Assembly (NCBI RefSeq): GCF_030908215.1
Contig: NZ_JAVFJK010000002.1
Coordinates: 1 to 64,000, forward strand
Direction of reading: 5' to 3'
Source of the DNA: Sinomonas sp. ASV486
Lineage (GTDB): Bacteria > Actinomycetota > Actinomycetes > Actinomycetales > Micrococcaceae
DNA: 64,000 nt
Part shown: in pieces, positions 13,001 to 22,665 of the stretch
Position numbering within the stretch: position 1 is the stretch's first letter
Layout of the letters: each line of letters starts with the position of its first letter
The notes under the pieces: model-generated
The model's database searches: none
What the model was told of the DNA's origin: nothing
The model's input: the letters and a program-made list of their open reading frames with translations, nothing else
Position numbers and translations under genes: made by a program

Positions 13001-14571
13001 TCAGCGGTCTAGGGTGACGGTGCGCAGGTCGAGGCGGCGCAGCACGCGGTCGACCAGCTCCGGGTCGATTCCCGGCTCATTGCGCGCCGCGAGCATCTCG
13101 CCGCGCGCCGCGTCCAAGGCGTCGCGCTGCGCGCGGTCCATGACGGCGAGCATGGCCTGGAGCCTGCGCATCTTCTCGGGGTCCTCTCCGTAGTCTGCCT
13201 CGAGGATTGTGTGCAGCGAGGACATCCGTCTCGTGAGGGCCTTGCGCCGTCCTTCCGGGAGCTTCTGCGCGGCTGGCGAGGTGCGCATGGCCTCGAGCGC
13301 CACTCGCTCCGCCCGGTGGGCGAGGGCACGCTGGGCGCGTCCCTCGGCCTGATGGTCGTCGGGCAGCTTGAGCACGCGGATGAGCCACGGGAGGGTGAGG
13401 CCGGGCAGCACGAGGGTGAACACCAGGACAGAGCAAGCCGCGGCGACCACGAAGTTCCGCCCCGGCGTCGGCGAGCCGTCCGCGAGCGTCGAGGGGAGCG
13501 CGAGAGCCAGCGCGAGGGTCGCGAGGCCGCGCATCCCGCACCACGTGAGCACCACGACCTCTCTGACCGACCCGGGGGCCCTCTCCCGCCGCTCGGCACC
13601 GCCCATCCTGTACAGCGCGTACATCCAGACGAACCGCACTAGGACAACCGTCGCGCAGATCGCCGTGATGCCCGGGACGAAGGTGAGGAGGTTGGGGCCT
13701 TCGGCCTCGACCACGTAGCGCATCTCGATCCCGACGAGCCCGAACGCCACCCCGGTGGTGAGGAGCTCGAGCACCTGCCAGAAGGCGGATCGCGTCAGCC
13801 GCTCCTCGGAATCCTGGGGGCGCGCCCGCCGCCCCAGCTCGACGGCGGTGACCACGACGGCGACGACCCCTGAGCAGTGGACCACATCCGCCAGCAGGTA
13901 CACGGTGTAGGGCGCAACGAGGGTGGCCGCGCTTCGCGCCACGAGGTTGGGGACGAACCGGGTGAGCGCACCGACGAGCCAGGCCATCGCGAGCCCGAGC
14001 AGGACGGCCCCGGCTGCGCCGAGGAGGAACCGCGGCGCGACGTCCCATCCAACCCCTCCGCCGTTGACTGTCGCGGTCACGGCGGCCTGGAAGATCACGA
14101 TGGCCATCGCGTCGTTGAACAGACCCTCAGTCTGGAGCACCGTGAGGAGGCGGCGCCGCATCCTCACGTTGCCCGCGATCGCCTCGACCGCGACCGGATC
14201 CGGCGGCGCGACGATCGCCCCGAGCGCAATCGCGAGCGGCACCCGACGGCTGGGACGAGCCAGGATGTCACCGCGGCCGCGGCGGCGACCGTCGCGACGA
14301 CCAGCAGGACGGCCAGCAGCACGAGCGAGCGCCAGCGCAGCCGGAACATCGACCAGCTCGAGCGCTGGGCGGCCGCGAAGAGCAGCGGAGGCAGGAAGAG
14401 CGGGAGGATCAAGTCCGGCTCGATGTGAACGTCCGGGACGAAGGGCAGGGACGCGAGAAGGGGGGAGAAGACGAGCATGAGAATCGGGTACGGGAGGCGA
14501 ATCCGCTCGCCGATCCCCACAATGAACACCGTCCCGAACAGCAGGCCGACAACCAGCAGCAGAAATTGCAT
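13001..14571 (-). pseudogene. Na+/H+ antiporter (CPA1/NhaP type), frameshifted
   Basis: Two overlapping reading frames form one cation/proton antiporter. The 5' part (14164-14571) starts MQFLLLVVGLLFGTVFIVGI after AAGGAGGGGC and gives the first membrane helices. The 3' part (13001-14242) carries the rest, with GAIVAPPDPVAVEAIAG, the LQTEGLFNDAMAIVIF core and a cytoplasmic tail. The frames would join as LVP-SRRVPLAIAL if the CCC run near 14255 had one more C. Either a real one-base deletion or a sequence error. As read, no full-length transporter is made. Confidence 0.85.
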
Positions 14572-14657
14572 GCCCCTCCTTGGGTCAGGAGCATTTTTTC
14601 ACGCTGCGCGGCCTGAAGGGCGAGGAGAGCGGCGCCGTCGGCTCGGCGCCCCCCTGC

Positions 14658-15650
14658 TCAGGCGAGCGGCCCGGACGACGCCGACCGCTCGCCGTCGTGC
14701 GCGGTCTCGCCTTTCTCCGGCTCGCCGATCACCCACTCGAAGGCGCGGGCGCGGGACCTGGCGCCCTGGGCAGTTCGCGATCGGTTCGGCTCGTCGAGGT
14801 CGGCGAGGAGCGACTCCGACATTCGGACGAGCTGGCCCAGCGTTTCCGGCGTGAACCAGTCAGGGCGTGTTGCGAAGAGGATGTCCTCGCTGGAGGTGTT
14901 GCCGCTCGCGCCCGGCGCGAACGGACACCCGCCCAGGCCACCGAGCGCGCCGTCGACCATCGTGACGCCCGCCTGGATCGCGGCAAGAGTGTTGGCCACG
15001 CCCAGCCCCCACGTGTCGTGTCCGTGGTAGACGATCTCGCGCTCCGGAGTCTCGTCCCGAACGCGCGAGATCAGGGCAGAGACCTGGGCGGGGACGGCCT
15101 GGCCGAGGGTGTCGCAGATGACAATCCCCTGGGCGCCCTCGGTCCTGGGGTCGTTGGCGATCGCGATGACCCTCTCCGGCGCCACCGGGCCGTCGAACGG
15201 GCAGGTGAAGGATGTTGCGATGCACAGCTCGACGGCCGCGCCCGCCTCTCTCGCAAAGCCGATCGCGGCCGGCATCGCCTCAAGGCTCGCGTCCGTGGTG
15301 CGGCCGATGTTCGCCTGGTTGTGGGCGTCCGTGGCCGAGAAGCAGTACTGCAGATTCCGGGCGCCTGCCTCGAGGGCGAGCTCGACGTGCTTGGGCGTCG
15401 CGACCCACAGCCAGCACGCGGCGAGCTCGTCGGGCGTGAGCGAGCGCACGACGTCGAGCGTATTCGCCATCGGCGGGACCTTGTCCGGCCTGGCCAGCGA
15501 GCCGATCTCGAGTGCCGGGACGCCGAGCCCGAGGAGCCTGCGCACGATCTCGACCTTCCGGTCCGTGGGCAGCAGCTTCCCCGTGAGCTGGAGGCCGTCG
15601 CGGAGCGTCACGTCCCGCAGGCGGGCGGCGGGGGCAAAGGAGTCGGTCAT
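14658..15650 (-). CDS. hydroxymethylglutaryl-CoA lyase family enzyme
   Basis: A 330-residue TIM-barrel aldolase of the DRE-TIM family. RDVTLRDGLQ near the N-terminus, HGHDTWGLGVAN and the GCPFAPGASGN loop with the conserved cysteine identify the HMG-CoA-lyase branch. It would cleave a 3-hydroxy-3-methylacyl-CoA to acetyl-CoA (or another acyl-CoA) plus a keto acid. Its ATG overlaps the CoA-transferase stop by four bases. It is the last gene of the ABC-importer operon. The C-terminal tail ends GETAHDGERSASSGPLA and contains the 12-base word at 14690-14701. Confidence 0.9.
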   Translation of the reverse strand: MTDSFAPAARLRDVTLRDGLQLTGKLLPTDRKVEIVRRLLGLGVPALEIGSLARPDKVPPMANTLDVVRSLTPDELAACWLWVATPKHVELALEAGARNLQYCFSATDAHNQANIGRTTDASLEAMPAAIGFAREAGAAVELCIATSFTCPFDGPVAPERVIAIANDPRTEGAQGIVICDTLGQAVPAQVSALISRVRDETPEREIVYHGHDTWGLGVANTLAAIQAGVTMVDGALGGLGGCPFAPGASGNTSSEDILFATRPDWFTPETLGQLVRMSESLLADLDEPNRSRTAQGARSRARAFEWVIGEPEKGETAHDGERSASSGPLA

Positions 15651-16954
15651 GCCGCCACCCCTTCGGCCTCCCGCAGGATGGCGCGGATCTCCTCGTCCGA
15701 CTTCTTCAGGAGGTTGCGGCACACTTCCTCGGTGTGCTCCCCTAGGTCGGGCCCGAGGGACTGGATCGGAAGCGACGCGGCGCCTAGAACCGGCACGATC
15801 CCGGGGAATCCGACACCCGGGATGATGCGCTCCCCCGTCGAGACGTCGAACTCCTGGATCATGCGCCGCGCCGCGTACTGCGGGTCGTTGCAGATGTCCT
15901 CCGCCGTGTAGATGGGACCCGACGGGACCCCGGCCCGGTCGAGCACCGCGAGCGCCTCGGGCTGGGCCATCGTGGAGGTCCACGCGCCGATGGCCTGGTC
16001 GAGCTCGTCCCGGCGCTCCCACCTGCCCGCATTGCTGGCCAGGGTCGCATCCGCAGCGAGGTCCGGGCGGCCGATGATCTCCATGAGCCGCTGGAAGATC
16101 GAGTCGCCGTTGCCCGCGATCACGATGCTGCCGCCGCCCCTGCACATGTACGCATTGCTGGGCGCAATCCCCTCCATGCGGCCGCCGGTGCGCTCGCGCC
16201 GGACCCCATAGGCCTCGAAGTCCGGGATGAGCGACTCCATCATCGAGAACATCGCCTCATTCAGCGCGACGTCGACGAGTCGATCGGACAGCGGTCGGCT
16301 CGTCTGCGAACCCTTGTCACGCTCTCGCTGAAACAGGAGCATTACGGAGCCGAACGCCGCATAGAGGCCGGCGATCGAGTCCCCGATCGAGATCCCCACG
16401 CGCACCGGCGGCCGGTCCGGGTCCCCCACGAGCTCGCGGAACCCTCCCATCGCCTCCGCGACGGCGGCGAACCCCGGGCGGTCGGACATCGGGCCGCTCT
16501 GGCCGTAGGCAGACAGCCTGGTGACGATGATGTCCGGGTTCGCATCATTGAGGACCTCCGGGCCCAGGCCCCAGCGTTCGAGCGTCCCTGGGCGGAAGTT
16601 CTCGAGGAGGATGTCGCAGTGCCGGACCAGGTCCAGCACCAGCGCGCGGCCGGTGTCCGAGCGGAGGTCAAGCGCCACGGACTTCTTGTTCCGGTTGATG
16701 GTCCTGAACAGCATCGAGGTGGTGCCCTCGTAGAGCCGCCAGTTCCGCAGCTCGTCGCCGGTTCCGGGGCGCTCGACCTTGATGACCTCGGCGCCGAAGT
16801 CCGCGAGCATCCGCCCGGCGGTGGGGGCCGCGATGTAGTTGCCCAGCTCGAGGACCCGGATTCCTGCAAGGGGCGCCGGGAAGTGGCCGTCAGAGGCGCT
16901 CGTCGCCGGGCGCTCGCCGGCGCCCTTGCCTGCGTCAGGCCTTGACGTAGTCAT
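15647..16954 (-). CDS. CaiB/BaiF-type CoA-transferase (class III)
   Basis: A 435-residue family III CoA-transferase. IRVLELGNYIAAPTAGRMLADF, GAEVIKVERPGTGDELR and NRNKKSVALDL form the N-terminal Rossmann part; the likely catalytic aspartate is in RVGISIGDSIAG. It would activate a free carboxylic acid as a CoA thioester. It overlaps the binding-protein gene upstream by 20 bases and the lyase downstream by four, so the acid imported by the ABC system is probably its substrate, passed on to the lyase. Confidence 0.92.
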   Translation of the reverse strand: MTTSRPDAGKGAGERPATSASDGHFPAPLAGIRVLELGNYIAAPTAGRMLADFGAEVIKVERPGTGDELRNWRLYEGTTSMLFRTINRNKKSVALDLRSDTGRALVLDLVRHCDILLENFRPGTLERWGLGPEVLNDANPDIIVTRLSAYGQSGPMSDRPGFAAVAEAMGGFRELVGDPDRPPVRVGISIGDSIAGLYAAFGSVMLLFQRERDKGSQTSRPLSDRLVDVALNEAMFSMMESLIPDFEAYGVRRERTGGRMEGIAPSNAYMCRGGGSIVIAGNGDSIFQRLMEIIGRPDLAADATLASNAGRWERRDELDQAIGAWTSTMAQPEALAVLDRAGVPSGPIYTAEDICNDPQYAARRMIQEFDVSTGERIIPGVGFPGIVPVLGAASLPIQSLGPDLGEHTEEVCRNLLKKSDEEIRAILREAEGVAA

Positions 16955-18050
16955 TGCTGTACGTCTTGCTCAGGTCGATGTCCTTGCTCCCGACCTCGGG
17001 GTTGGCCACACGCTGCGTCTTCAGCACGGCTTCCGTGCCGTCGGCAGTGAAGACGCCGTCCTTGCTAAGCGTCTTCTTGAGGTCGTCGATGACCTTCGCG
17101 TACTGGGTCTTGTCGCCGCCCGCGAACTTCTCCGGCATCTTGTCGGCAATCTCCTGGCCAGAATGCTGGTCCACGTACTTGAGGGTGCGCTTGATCGCCT
17201 TGGCGAGCCTTCCCGCGGTATCGGAGTTCTTCTCGATCCAGTCCGTCTTGGCGTAGAGGCACGCGGACGGCCAGGAGTCAGCGCCGAATACCCCCTTGAG
17301 CCCCTCGACCGTCCGGACGTCCTCGAGGATGACCAGCGACTTCCCGATCTGCTTGGCGAGGACCGAGATGTCCGGCTCGAGCATGACGGCTGCGTCCACC
17401 TGGCTGTTCTGCACCGCGGCGACCGCGCTCGAGCCCGCGCCGATGGCGGAGACCGAGGCGTCGGTGGGCTGGAGTCCGTTCTTGGACAAGACGTACTTGA
17501 CGAACATATCGGTCGAGGAGCCGGGGGCCGTCACCCCCACGTTCTTGCCCTTGAGGTCGGCAATCCCCTTGATGGTGCCCTCACTCTTGGGTGCCACGAT
17601 GAGGGCGAGGCCCGAGGAGAGGCCCATGTCCACGAAGGCCTTGATGCCCTGGTTCTTGGCCTGCATCTGGATCGTGTGCTCGTAGTAGCCGCTCGTAACC
17701 TGGGTGCTGCCACCGATCATGGCGGTGAGCGCCTTCGAGCCGCCCTGCAGGTCCTGGAGCTCAACGTCGAGGCCCTCTTCCTTGTAGTAGCCAAGCTGCA
17801 AGGCGAGGGTGGTGGGGAGGTAGGTGAGGAGGGTCTGGCCGCCGACGCCGATCGTCACCTTGGTTCCCGCCCCTCCGGCGCCCCCGGTGGCGCCGGCAGT
17901 GCCGGTCTGCCCCGGCGGCGCTGCCGCGGGGGCGCCGCAGGCCGCGAGCGCGAGTCCGGCCGCAGTCACGCCCGCCGCAGAGAGGACGCGGCGGCGCGTC
18001 CAACCATGGGAGACTGCCGGGATGTGTGCCATCGATTCGTAAGAGGTCAT
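16935..18050 (-). CDS. ABC transporter substrate-binding lipoprotein (NitT/TauT type)
   Basis: A 371-residue binding protein with a twin-arginine-like start TRRRVLSAAGVTAAG and lipobox LAAC, so it is exported and lipid-anchored. A Gly/Ala-rich linker leads to VTIGVGGQTLLTYLPTTLAL and YYKEEGLDVELQDLQGGSKA, the SsuA/THI5-like fold used for sulfonates, nitrate, pyrimidines and other small organic acids. It is the first-acting component of the importer with the permease and ATPase upstream. The ligand is inferred to be a carboxylic acid from the CoA-transferase next to it. Confidence 0.9.
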   Translation of the reverse strand: MTSYESMAHIPAVSHGWTRRRVLSAAGVTAAGLALAACGAPAAAPPGQTGTAGATGGAGGAGTKVTIGVGGQTLLTYLPTTLALQLGYYKEEGLDVELQDLQGGSKALTAMIGGSTQVTSGYYEHTIQMQAKNQGIKAFVDMGLSSGLALIVAPKSEGTIKGIADLKGKNVGVTAPGSSTDMFVKYVLSKNGLQPTDASVSAIGAGSSAVAAVQNSQVDAAVMLEPDISVLAKQIGKSLVILEDVRTVEGLKGVFGADSWPSACLYAKTDWIEKNSDTAGRLAKAIKRTLKYVDQHSGQEIADKMPEKFAGGDKTQYAKVIDDLKKTLSKDGVFTADGTEAVLKTQRVANPEVGSKDIDLSKTYSNDYVKA

Positions 18051-18090
18051 GGATGTTGGTCCTTCCTTGGACAGGTGCTGCGTGCTGGTT

Positions 18091-18942
18091 CTAGGCGGAC
18101 CGCTGGGCCGGGCGCCAGCGGAGGAGGTGGCGCTCGATGCGGTTGACGCCGAGGTCGACGATCAGCACGACGATCATGAGGATGAACATCCCCGCGAAGA
18201 CACCCTTCGTGTCGAAGACGCCCTGCGCCTGGGCGATCGCATAGCCCATCCCGGCCGAGGCGCCGAGGTACTCACCCACGACGGCGCCGGTAATCGCGAA
18301 GCCGACGCTGATGTGAAGGCTCGAGAAGATCCATGTCAGGGCGCTCGGGATGAAGACATGGCGCAGGAGGTGCTTCTCGGTGGCCCCGAGCATCCTCGCG
18401 TTGTCGATGAGCACGCGGTCCACGCTCTTGACGCCCTCGAGAGTGTTGAAGAAGACGATGAAGAACACGAGCGTGAAGCCGAAGGCGACCTTGGACCAGA
18501 TGCCGAGGCCGAACCAGAGCAGGAAGATCGGCGCCAGGACAACGCGCGGGAGCGCGTTGAACATCTGGAGGAACGGCTGGAAGAGCCGCTCCAGGAAGCC
18601 GACCCGCGCCAGCGCGAAGCCGAGGCCAAGACCTCCCGCCGCGCCGACCACGAAGGCGAGCAGCGACTCCTCCAACGTGATCCAGAGGTGCGGGAAGACG
18701 TAGCCCGACGACACCCACGCCCACACCGTCTGGAAGATCTCCGAGGGCAGGGGGAAGAAGAACTCATCGATGACGTGGGCGCGGACGAGGAGCTCCCACA
18801 CGACGAGCACGACGACGGCGAGCGCGAGCTGGAGCGCGCGCATCCCCGCAGTCGTCGCATCGCGCGTGCGGGTCCTGCGACGGGGGCGGGGCGCGCTGGC
18901 CGTGGTCTCGGATGCCTGCCCATTGACGCCTGCGAGTGTCAT
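18091..18942 (-). CDS. ABC transporter permease (NitT/TauT type)
   Basis: A 283-residue membrane protein with about six hydrophobic segments. The EAA loop region is DNARMLGATEKHLLRHVFIPSA cut by ALTWIFSSLHISVG, as in SsuC/TauC-type permeases. A basic cytoplasmic N-terminus (RPRRRTRTRD) precedes the first helix. It overlaps the ATPase gene by four bases (ATGA) and is followed after 148 bases by the binding-protein coding region's start side at 18050, in one operon. Confidence 0.92.
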   Translation of the reverse strand: MTLAGVNGQASETTASAPRPRRRTRTRDATTAGMRALQLALAVVVLVVWELLVRAHVIDEFFFPLPSEIFQTVWAWVSSGYVFPHLWITLEESLLAFVVGAAGGLGLGFALARVGFLERLFQPFLQMFNALPRVVLAPIFLLWFGLGIWSKVAFGFTLVFFIVFFNTLEGVKSVDRVLIDNARMLGATEKHLLRHVFIPSALTWIFSSLHISVGFAITGAVVGEYLGASAGMGYAIAQAQGVFDTKGVFAGMFILMIVVLIVDLGVNRIERHLLRWRPAQRSA

Positions 18943-19775
18943 GCTGCCACACCTCCCGAGACGGGCGAGGACTGGTACGTCTTGGAGACTTCGACGCGCA
19001 GGCGACCCCAGATCTCGCGGTGCAGCTCGACGAACTGGGGGTCATCACGGATCTCCAGCAGGTCCCGCGGCCTCGGGATGGTGATCTCGTAGGACCCCAC
19101 GACCGTGCTGCCCGGTCCGGCGCCGAGGATGACGACTTCGTCGGAGAGCGCTATGGCCTCGTCCAGGTCGTGGGTGATGAAGATGACGGCCTTGCCAGAC
19201 TCCTGCCAGAGGGCCAGCAGCTCGTTCTCCATGATCTGGCGCGTCTGGACGTCGAGGGCCGAGAACGGCTCGTCCATGAGCAGGATGTCAGGGTTCACGA
19301 TCCACGCCTGCGCCACCGCGGTGCGCTTGCGCATGCCGCCGCTGAGCTGGTGCGGATAGCGGTCGGCGAAGTCCCTGAGCCCGACCTTCTCAAGCCACCT
19401 GCGGGCCTCATCCCGGGCATCGGCCTTGCTCACCCCGGCCATGGTGAGCCCCAGGCTCACATTGTCGATGACGCTCTTCCACGGCAGGAGGGCATCCTGC
19501 TGGAACATGTAGGCCGCACGCCGGTTCACCCCCCTCACCGGCTCCCCGAAGCTGCGCGCCGTTCCCTGCGTCGGGGACAGGAGCCCCGCCGCCATGTTCA
19601 GGATCGTGGACTTGCCGGATCCGGTCGGGCCGACCACGGACACAAAGCGTCCGGGCATGACCCTGAGGCTGATGTCGCTCACGGCAACGTAGGTCTCGCC
19701 GCTCGGAGTGGTGAACTCCTTGGTGCAGCCCTCAAGGTCCACCGCGTACTCGTCGACAGATGTCTGCCGGAGCAT
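18939..19775 (-). CDS. ABC transporter ATP-binding protein (NitT/TauT type)
   Basis: Nucleotide-binding subunit of about 278 residues. Walker A is GPTGSGKS, the signature LSGGMRKR, Walker B ILLMDEPF and the switch histidine is in ITHDLDEA. The start is set at ATG 19775 because AGGGGG lies six bases upstream; the GTG at 19790 is less likely. First gene of the operon, divergent from the IclR regulator, with candidate operators in the shared upstream region. Confidence 0.92.
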   Translation of the reverse strand: MLRQTSVDEYAVDLEGCTKEFTTPSGETYVAVSDISLRVMPGRFVSVVGPTGSGKSTILNMAAGLLSPTQGTARSFGEPVRGVNRRAAYMFQQDALLPWKSVIDNVSLGLTMAGVSKADARDEARRWLEKVGLRDFADRYPHQLSGGMRKRTAVAQAWIVNPDILLMDEPFSALDVQTRQIMENELLALWQESGKAVIFITHDLDEAIALSDEVVILGAGPGSTVVGSYEITIPRPRDLLEIRDDPQFVELHREIWGRLRVEVSKTYQSSPVSGGVAA

Positions 19776-19794
19776 CACATTCCCCCTCACCCCA

Positions 19795-19852
19795 CCACAT
19801 TGTGGGTTCGAGTTCAGATTATGGGCCGACCCTAGCAGTGGTGTGCATCACT
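19795..19852. promoter_or_regulatory. divergent control region with two palindromes
   Basis: CCACA-T-TGTGG (19795-19805) and AGTGGTG-TG-CATCACT (19837-19852, one mismatch) lie between the ABC operon and iclR. A leaderless-type promoter for iclR is TCGACG-17-TACACT (19873-19901), six bases before its ATG. Probable IclR binding region. Confidence 0.5.
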
Positions 19853-19907
19853 CTCAACCCCGGAGACCGCAATCGACGCGCACGCGAGCCGCCCCTACAC
19901 TCAAGCC

Positions 19908-20687
19908 ATGACGGACCGGGACTCCGGAGCAGCTCCGCTCCTCGTGCTGAAGAAGATCACGGCGATCCTCAGCTCCTTTTCCCTCTCACGGCCGGAGCTG
20001 GGCCTCGCGGACATCCGCGCCTCCACCGGCATCCCGCATTCGACCGTGCAGCGCCTCGTGGCCAACATGGTCCAGGAGGGCCTCCTTGACCGGCACGACG
20101 ACCGGTACAGAGTGGGACTCAAGGTGGCCCGCTGGGCGGCGCCCGCAACCCAAGGTCTCGACTACCTCGAGCTCATCACCCCGGTGCTTCAGCGGCTGCG
20201 GGACGAGCTCACGGAGACCGTGTGCGTGTTCCGCGCCTCGGGAGGCAAGCGGGTATGCATCGCACTCGCCGAGACCCGGCACATGCTCAGGCGCGCCGTC
20301 GAAGTCGGGAGCATCATGCCGCTCCACGTGGGATCCGCCGGCCGCGTCATCCTGGCGTGGACCCCGGAGCTCGCGGAGGAGGTCTACTCCTGGGGCCTGG
20401 ACGCGATCACGGACCAGACCATCACCAGCCCCGAGGCCCTCCGGCTCGCCGTCGTCCAGACCCGCGCCGACGGATTCGCCATCACCACCGGCGAGCGGGT
20501 CACGAGCGCGAGCGGAATGTCAGCACCGATCTTCGGCCCTCAGGCTGAGCTCTACGGTGCCCTCACCGTCATGGGCCCCACGGCCCGGATGCCCCTTGAC
20601 GTCTGCCAGTCCTGGGTCGAGCCCCTCCTCGCCGCGGCAGAGGAGGCGACGCGCCTCTTGGGAGGGCGCATCCCAGCGTCCCCGTGA
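19908..20687 (+). CDS. IclR-family transcriptional regulator
   Basis: A 259-residue IclR protein. The N-terminal winged helix spans LVLKKITAILSSFSL to GIPHSTVQRLVANMV; the C-terminal effector domain has VEVGSIMPLHVGSAGRVILA and ERVTSASGMSAPIFG. It is divergent from the ABC/CoA-transferase/lyase operon and is its obvious candidate regulator, with the imported acid or its CoA ester as the possible effector. The ATG has no ribosome site; a -10 hexamer six bases upstream suggests leaderless expression. Confidence 0.92.
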   Translation: MTDRDSGAAPLLVLKKITAILSSFSLSRPELGLADIRASTGIPHSTVQRLVANMVQEGLLDRHDDRYRVGLKVARWAAPATQGLDYLELITPVLQRLRDELTETVCVFRASGGKRVCIALAETRHMLRRAVEVGSIMPLHVGSAGRVILAWTPELAEEVYSWGLDAITDQTITSPEALRLAVVQTRADGFAITTGERVTSASGMSAPIFGPQAELYGALTVMGPTARMPLDVCQSWVEPLLAAAEEATRLLGGRIPASP

Positions 20688-20718
20688 CGGCGTGGTGAAC
20701 ACCAAAATGCTGAACGCG

Positions 20719-20756
20719 AAGGGCGGCGGCATCCCGATGGGGGTGCCGCCGCCCTT
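20719..20756. terminator. bidirectional terminator
   Basis: Perfect 13-bp stem AAGGGCGGCGGCA / TGCCGCCGCCCTT between the convergent iclR and permease genes. Confidence 0.8.
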
Positions 20757-20778
20757 GGTTCACCTGCTCAGCGAAGCG

Positions 20779-22275
20779 TCAGGCGACGTGCTCCACGGAA
20801 GGCGACAGCTCGGCGTCGTCCGCCGAGCTCGCGACGGAGTCGGTCCGATCGGCCCTGCCGCCACGCTCGGCACGACGCCGAACGAACGGGTACACGACGA
20901 GGAGCAGGGCGAGCGCACCGAGGCTGAGCCAGACCTGCGGTGCAGCCTCGGGGTCGAAGGCCATGACGATCACGATGAGCCCCACGGCGGCGAGGACCAC
21001 GGCGTTGAGCCAGGGGTGCAGCCACATCTTGAGCTTGAGGCCCGCCCGCTCGTCGGCGCTCATGCGGTTGCGCAGGCGCCACTGGGTCACGGCCACGAAC
21101 GCGTAGACGAAGAGCGCGACACAGCCCGCGGAGTTCATGATGAAGTCGAAGACGTCCTTCGGGGCCACGTAATTCGCGCCGATGGCCGCGTAGCCCACGA
21201 CGGTCGAGAGCAGGATCGCCTTCCACGGCACCCCCGCGTGGTTGCGGTCCTCGACCCATCGCGGCGCGTAGCCGTGCTTCGAGAGCGCGAACAGCATGCG
21301 CGAGCCGGAGTACAGGCCGGAGTTGAGCACCGAGAGCGCGGCGGTGAGCACGACGGCGTTCATCACCTGCTCGGCGCCTGGGAGCCCGAAGCGGCCGAAG
21401 GCGAAGGCGAAGGGACTCACCTTGGCCGGGAGCTCGTCCCACGGGACCACCATGAGCAGGATCGCGACCGAGCCGACGTAGAAGAGCAGGATGCGCCAGA
21501 CCACTGTGTTGGTGGCCTTCGCGACGCCCTTGGCCGGCTGGTCGGACTCGGCCGCGGCCATCGTGACGATCTCCGTGCCGAAGTAGCTGAAGATCACGAC
21601 GGCGACGCCGTTGAGCACCGCGGTCCAGCCGAAGGGCATGAACCCGTGGTCCGTGATGTTTGAGAGGGATCCCGTTGAGCCGGGGATGATGCCGAGGACG
21701 TAGAGGGTGCCGACGCCGAGGAACACGACGATGGTGGTGACCTTGATGGACGCGAGCCAGAACTCGGTCTCGCCGAACGAGCGCAGGGACATGAGGTTCG
21801 TGAAGGTGAAGACCAGCATGCCCGCGAGCGCAAACGTCCAGTCGGGGACGCTCGGGAACCACTCGTGGAAGATCCGGCCGACGACGACGGCCTCGAAGGC
21901 CACGACGCCGACCCAGAAGTACCAGTAGAGCCAGCCGATGGTGAACCCGGCCCAGTTGCCGAGGCCGTCCCGGGCGTACTCCATGAAGGAGCCCACGACG
22001 GGGCGGTTCGTGGACATCTCGCCGAGCATCCGCATGACGAGCACGACGAGGGCGCCGCCGATCGCGTACGAGAGGAGGGCGGCGGGGCCCACTGTGCGGA
22101 TCACCGAGCCTGAGCCCACGAAGAGGCTCGCTCCGATGATGCCGCCGAGGGCGATCATGGTCAGGTGCCGCGGCCTGAGCCTCGCGCGGGTCTCGGACTC
22201 CGCTGTCCGGCTCGCGAGGGTATCGGCGGCTGAATCTTCTCGGTGGGGCGCAGCCAGGTTGTCAGGTGCCTGCAT
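20779..22275 (-). CDS. amino acid permease (APC superfamily, GabP/AAT-like)
   Basis: A proton-coupled amino acid importer of about 498 residues with 12 membrane segments. HLTMIALGGIIGASLFVGSG is the signature first helix; GEMSTNRPVVGSFMEYARDG and FSYFGTEIVTMAAAES are typical of the amino acid transporter (AAT) family. The start ATG 22275 has GGAG seven bases upstream. Monocistronic, ending at a shared terminator. Substrate unresolved; gamma-aminobutyrate or a basic/aromatic amino acid are possible. Confidence 0.9.
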   Translation of the reverse strand: MQAPDNLAAPHREDSAADTLASRTAESETRARLRPRHLTMIALGGIIGASLFVGSGSVIRTVGPAALLSYAIGGALVVLVMRMLGEMSTNRPVVGSFMEYARDGLGNWAGFTIGWLYWYFWVGVVAFEAVVVGRIFHEWFPSVPDWTFALAGMLVFTFTNLMSLRSFGETEFWLASIKVTTIVVFLGVGTLYVLGIIPGSTGSLSNITDHGFMPFGWTAVLNGVAVVIFSYFGTEIVTMAAAESDQPAKGVAKATNTVVWRILLFYVGSVAILLMVVPWDELPAKVSPFAFAFGRFGLPGAEQVMNAVVLTAALSVLNSGLYSGSRMLFALSKHGYAPRWVEDRNHAGVPWKAILLSTVVGYAAIGANYVAPKDVFDFIMNSAGCVALFVYAFVAVTQWRLRNRMSADERAGLKLKMWLHPWLNAVVLAAVGLIVIVMAFDPEAAPQVWLSLGALALLLVVYPFVRRRAERGGRADRTDSVASSADDAELSPSVEHVA

Positions 22276-22665
22276 GCGGATCTCCGTTCCATCCGGGGCG
22301 ATCGACGTGGTGCCGATCACAGTGCCCCGTCAGGATGCGCGATCCTGGTCGCATGGCGCGATGGATGAACCGTCCCGGCCCGGGATCATCGCCTGTGCGG
22401 TTCATCCTCTTGCCCCGCCCTGCACGCCGATCGATGTGCGGCATGGAATGAAGCAATCCTCTGTGGCTGCCCAATGTAAATCCTGTCTTTTTATATGTAA
22501 CCCGGAAACGGTTCAGGGGTCCGCGAGCCATCTTCTGTCTACCCACGCAAGAGAACCACCCGACAGATCCGGCCGCCGGGAGACGCGACGTCATGGAGTG
22601 GCGCAGTCAGTCAGGGTCTTGCGCTGAGAAATAATTCATGTTTATAGTTTTTTCATTCGGCGACA

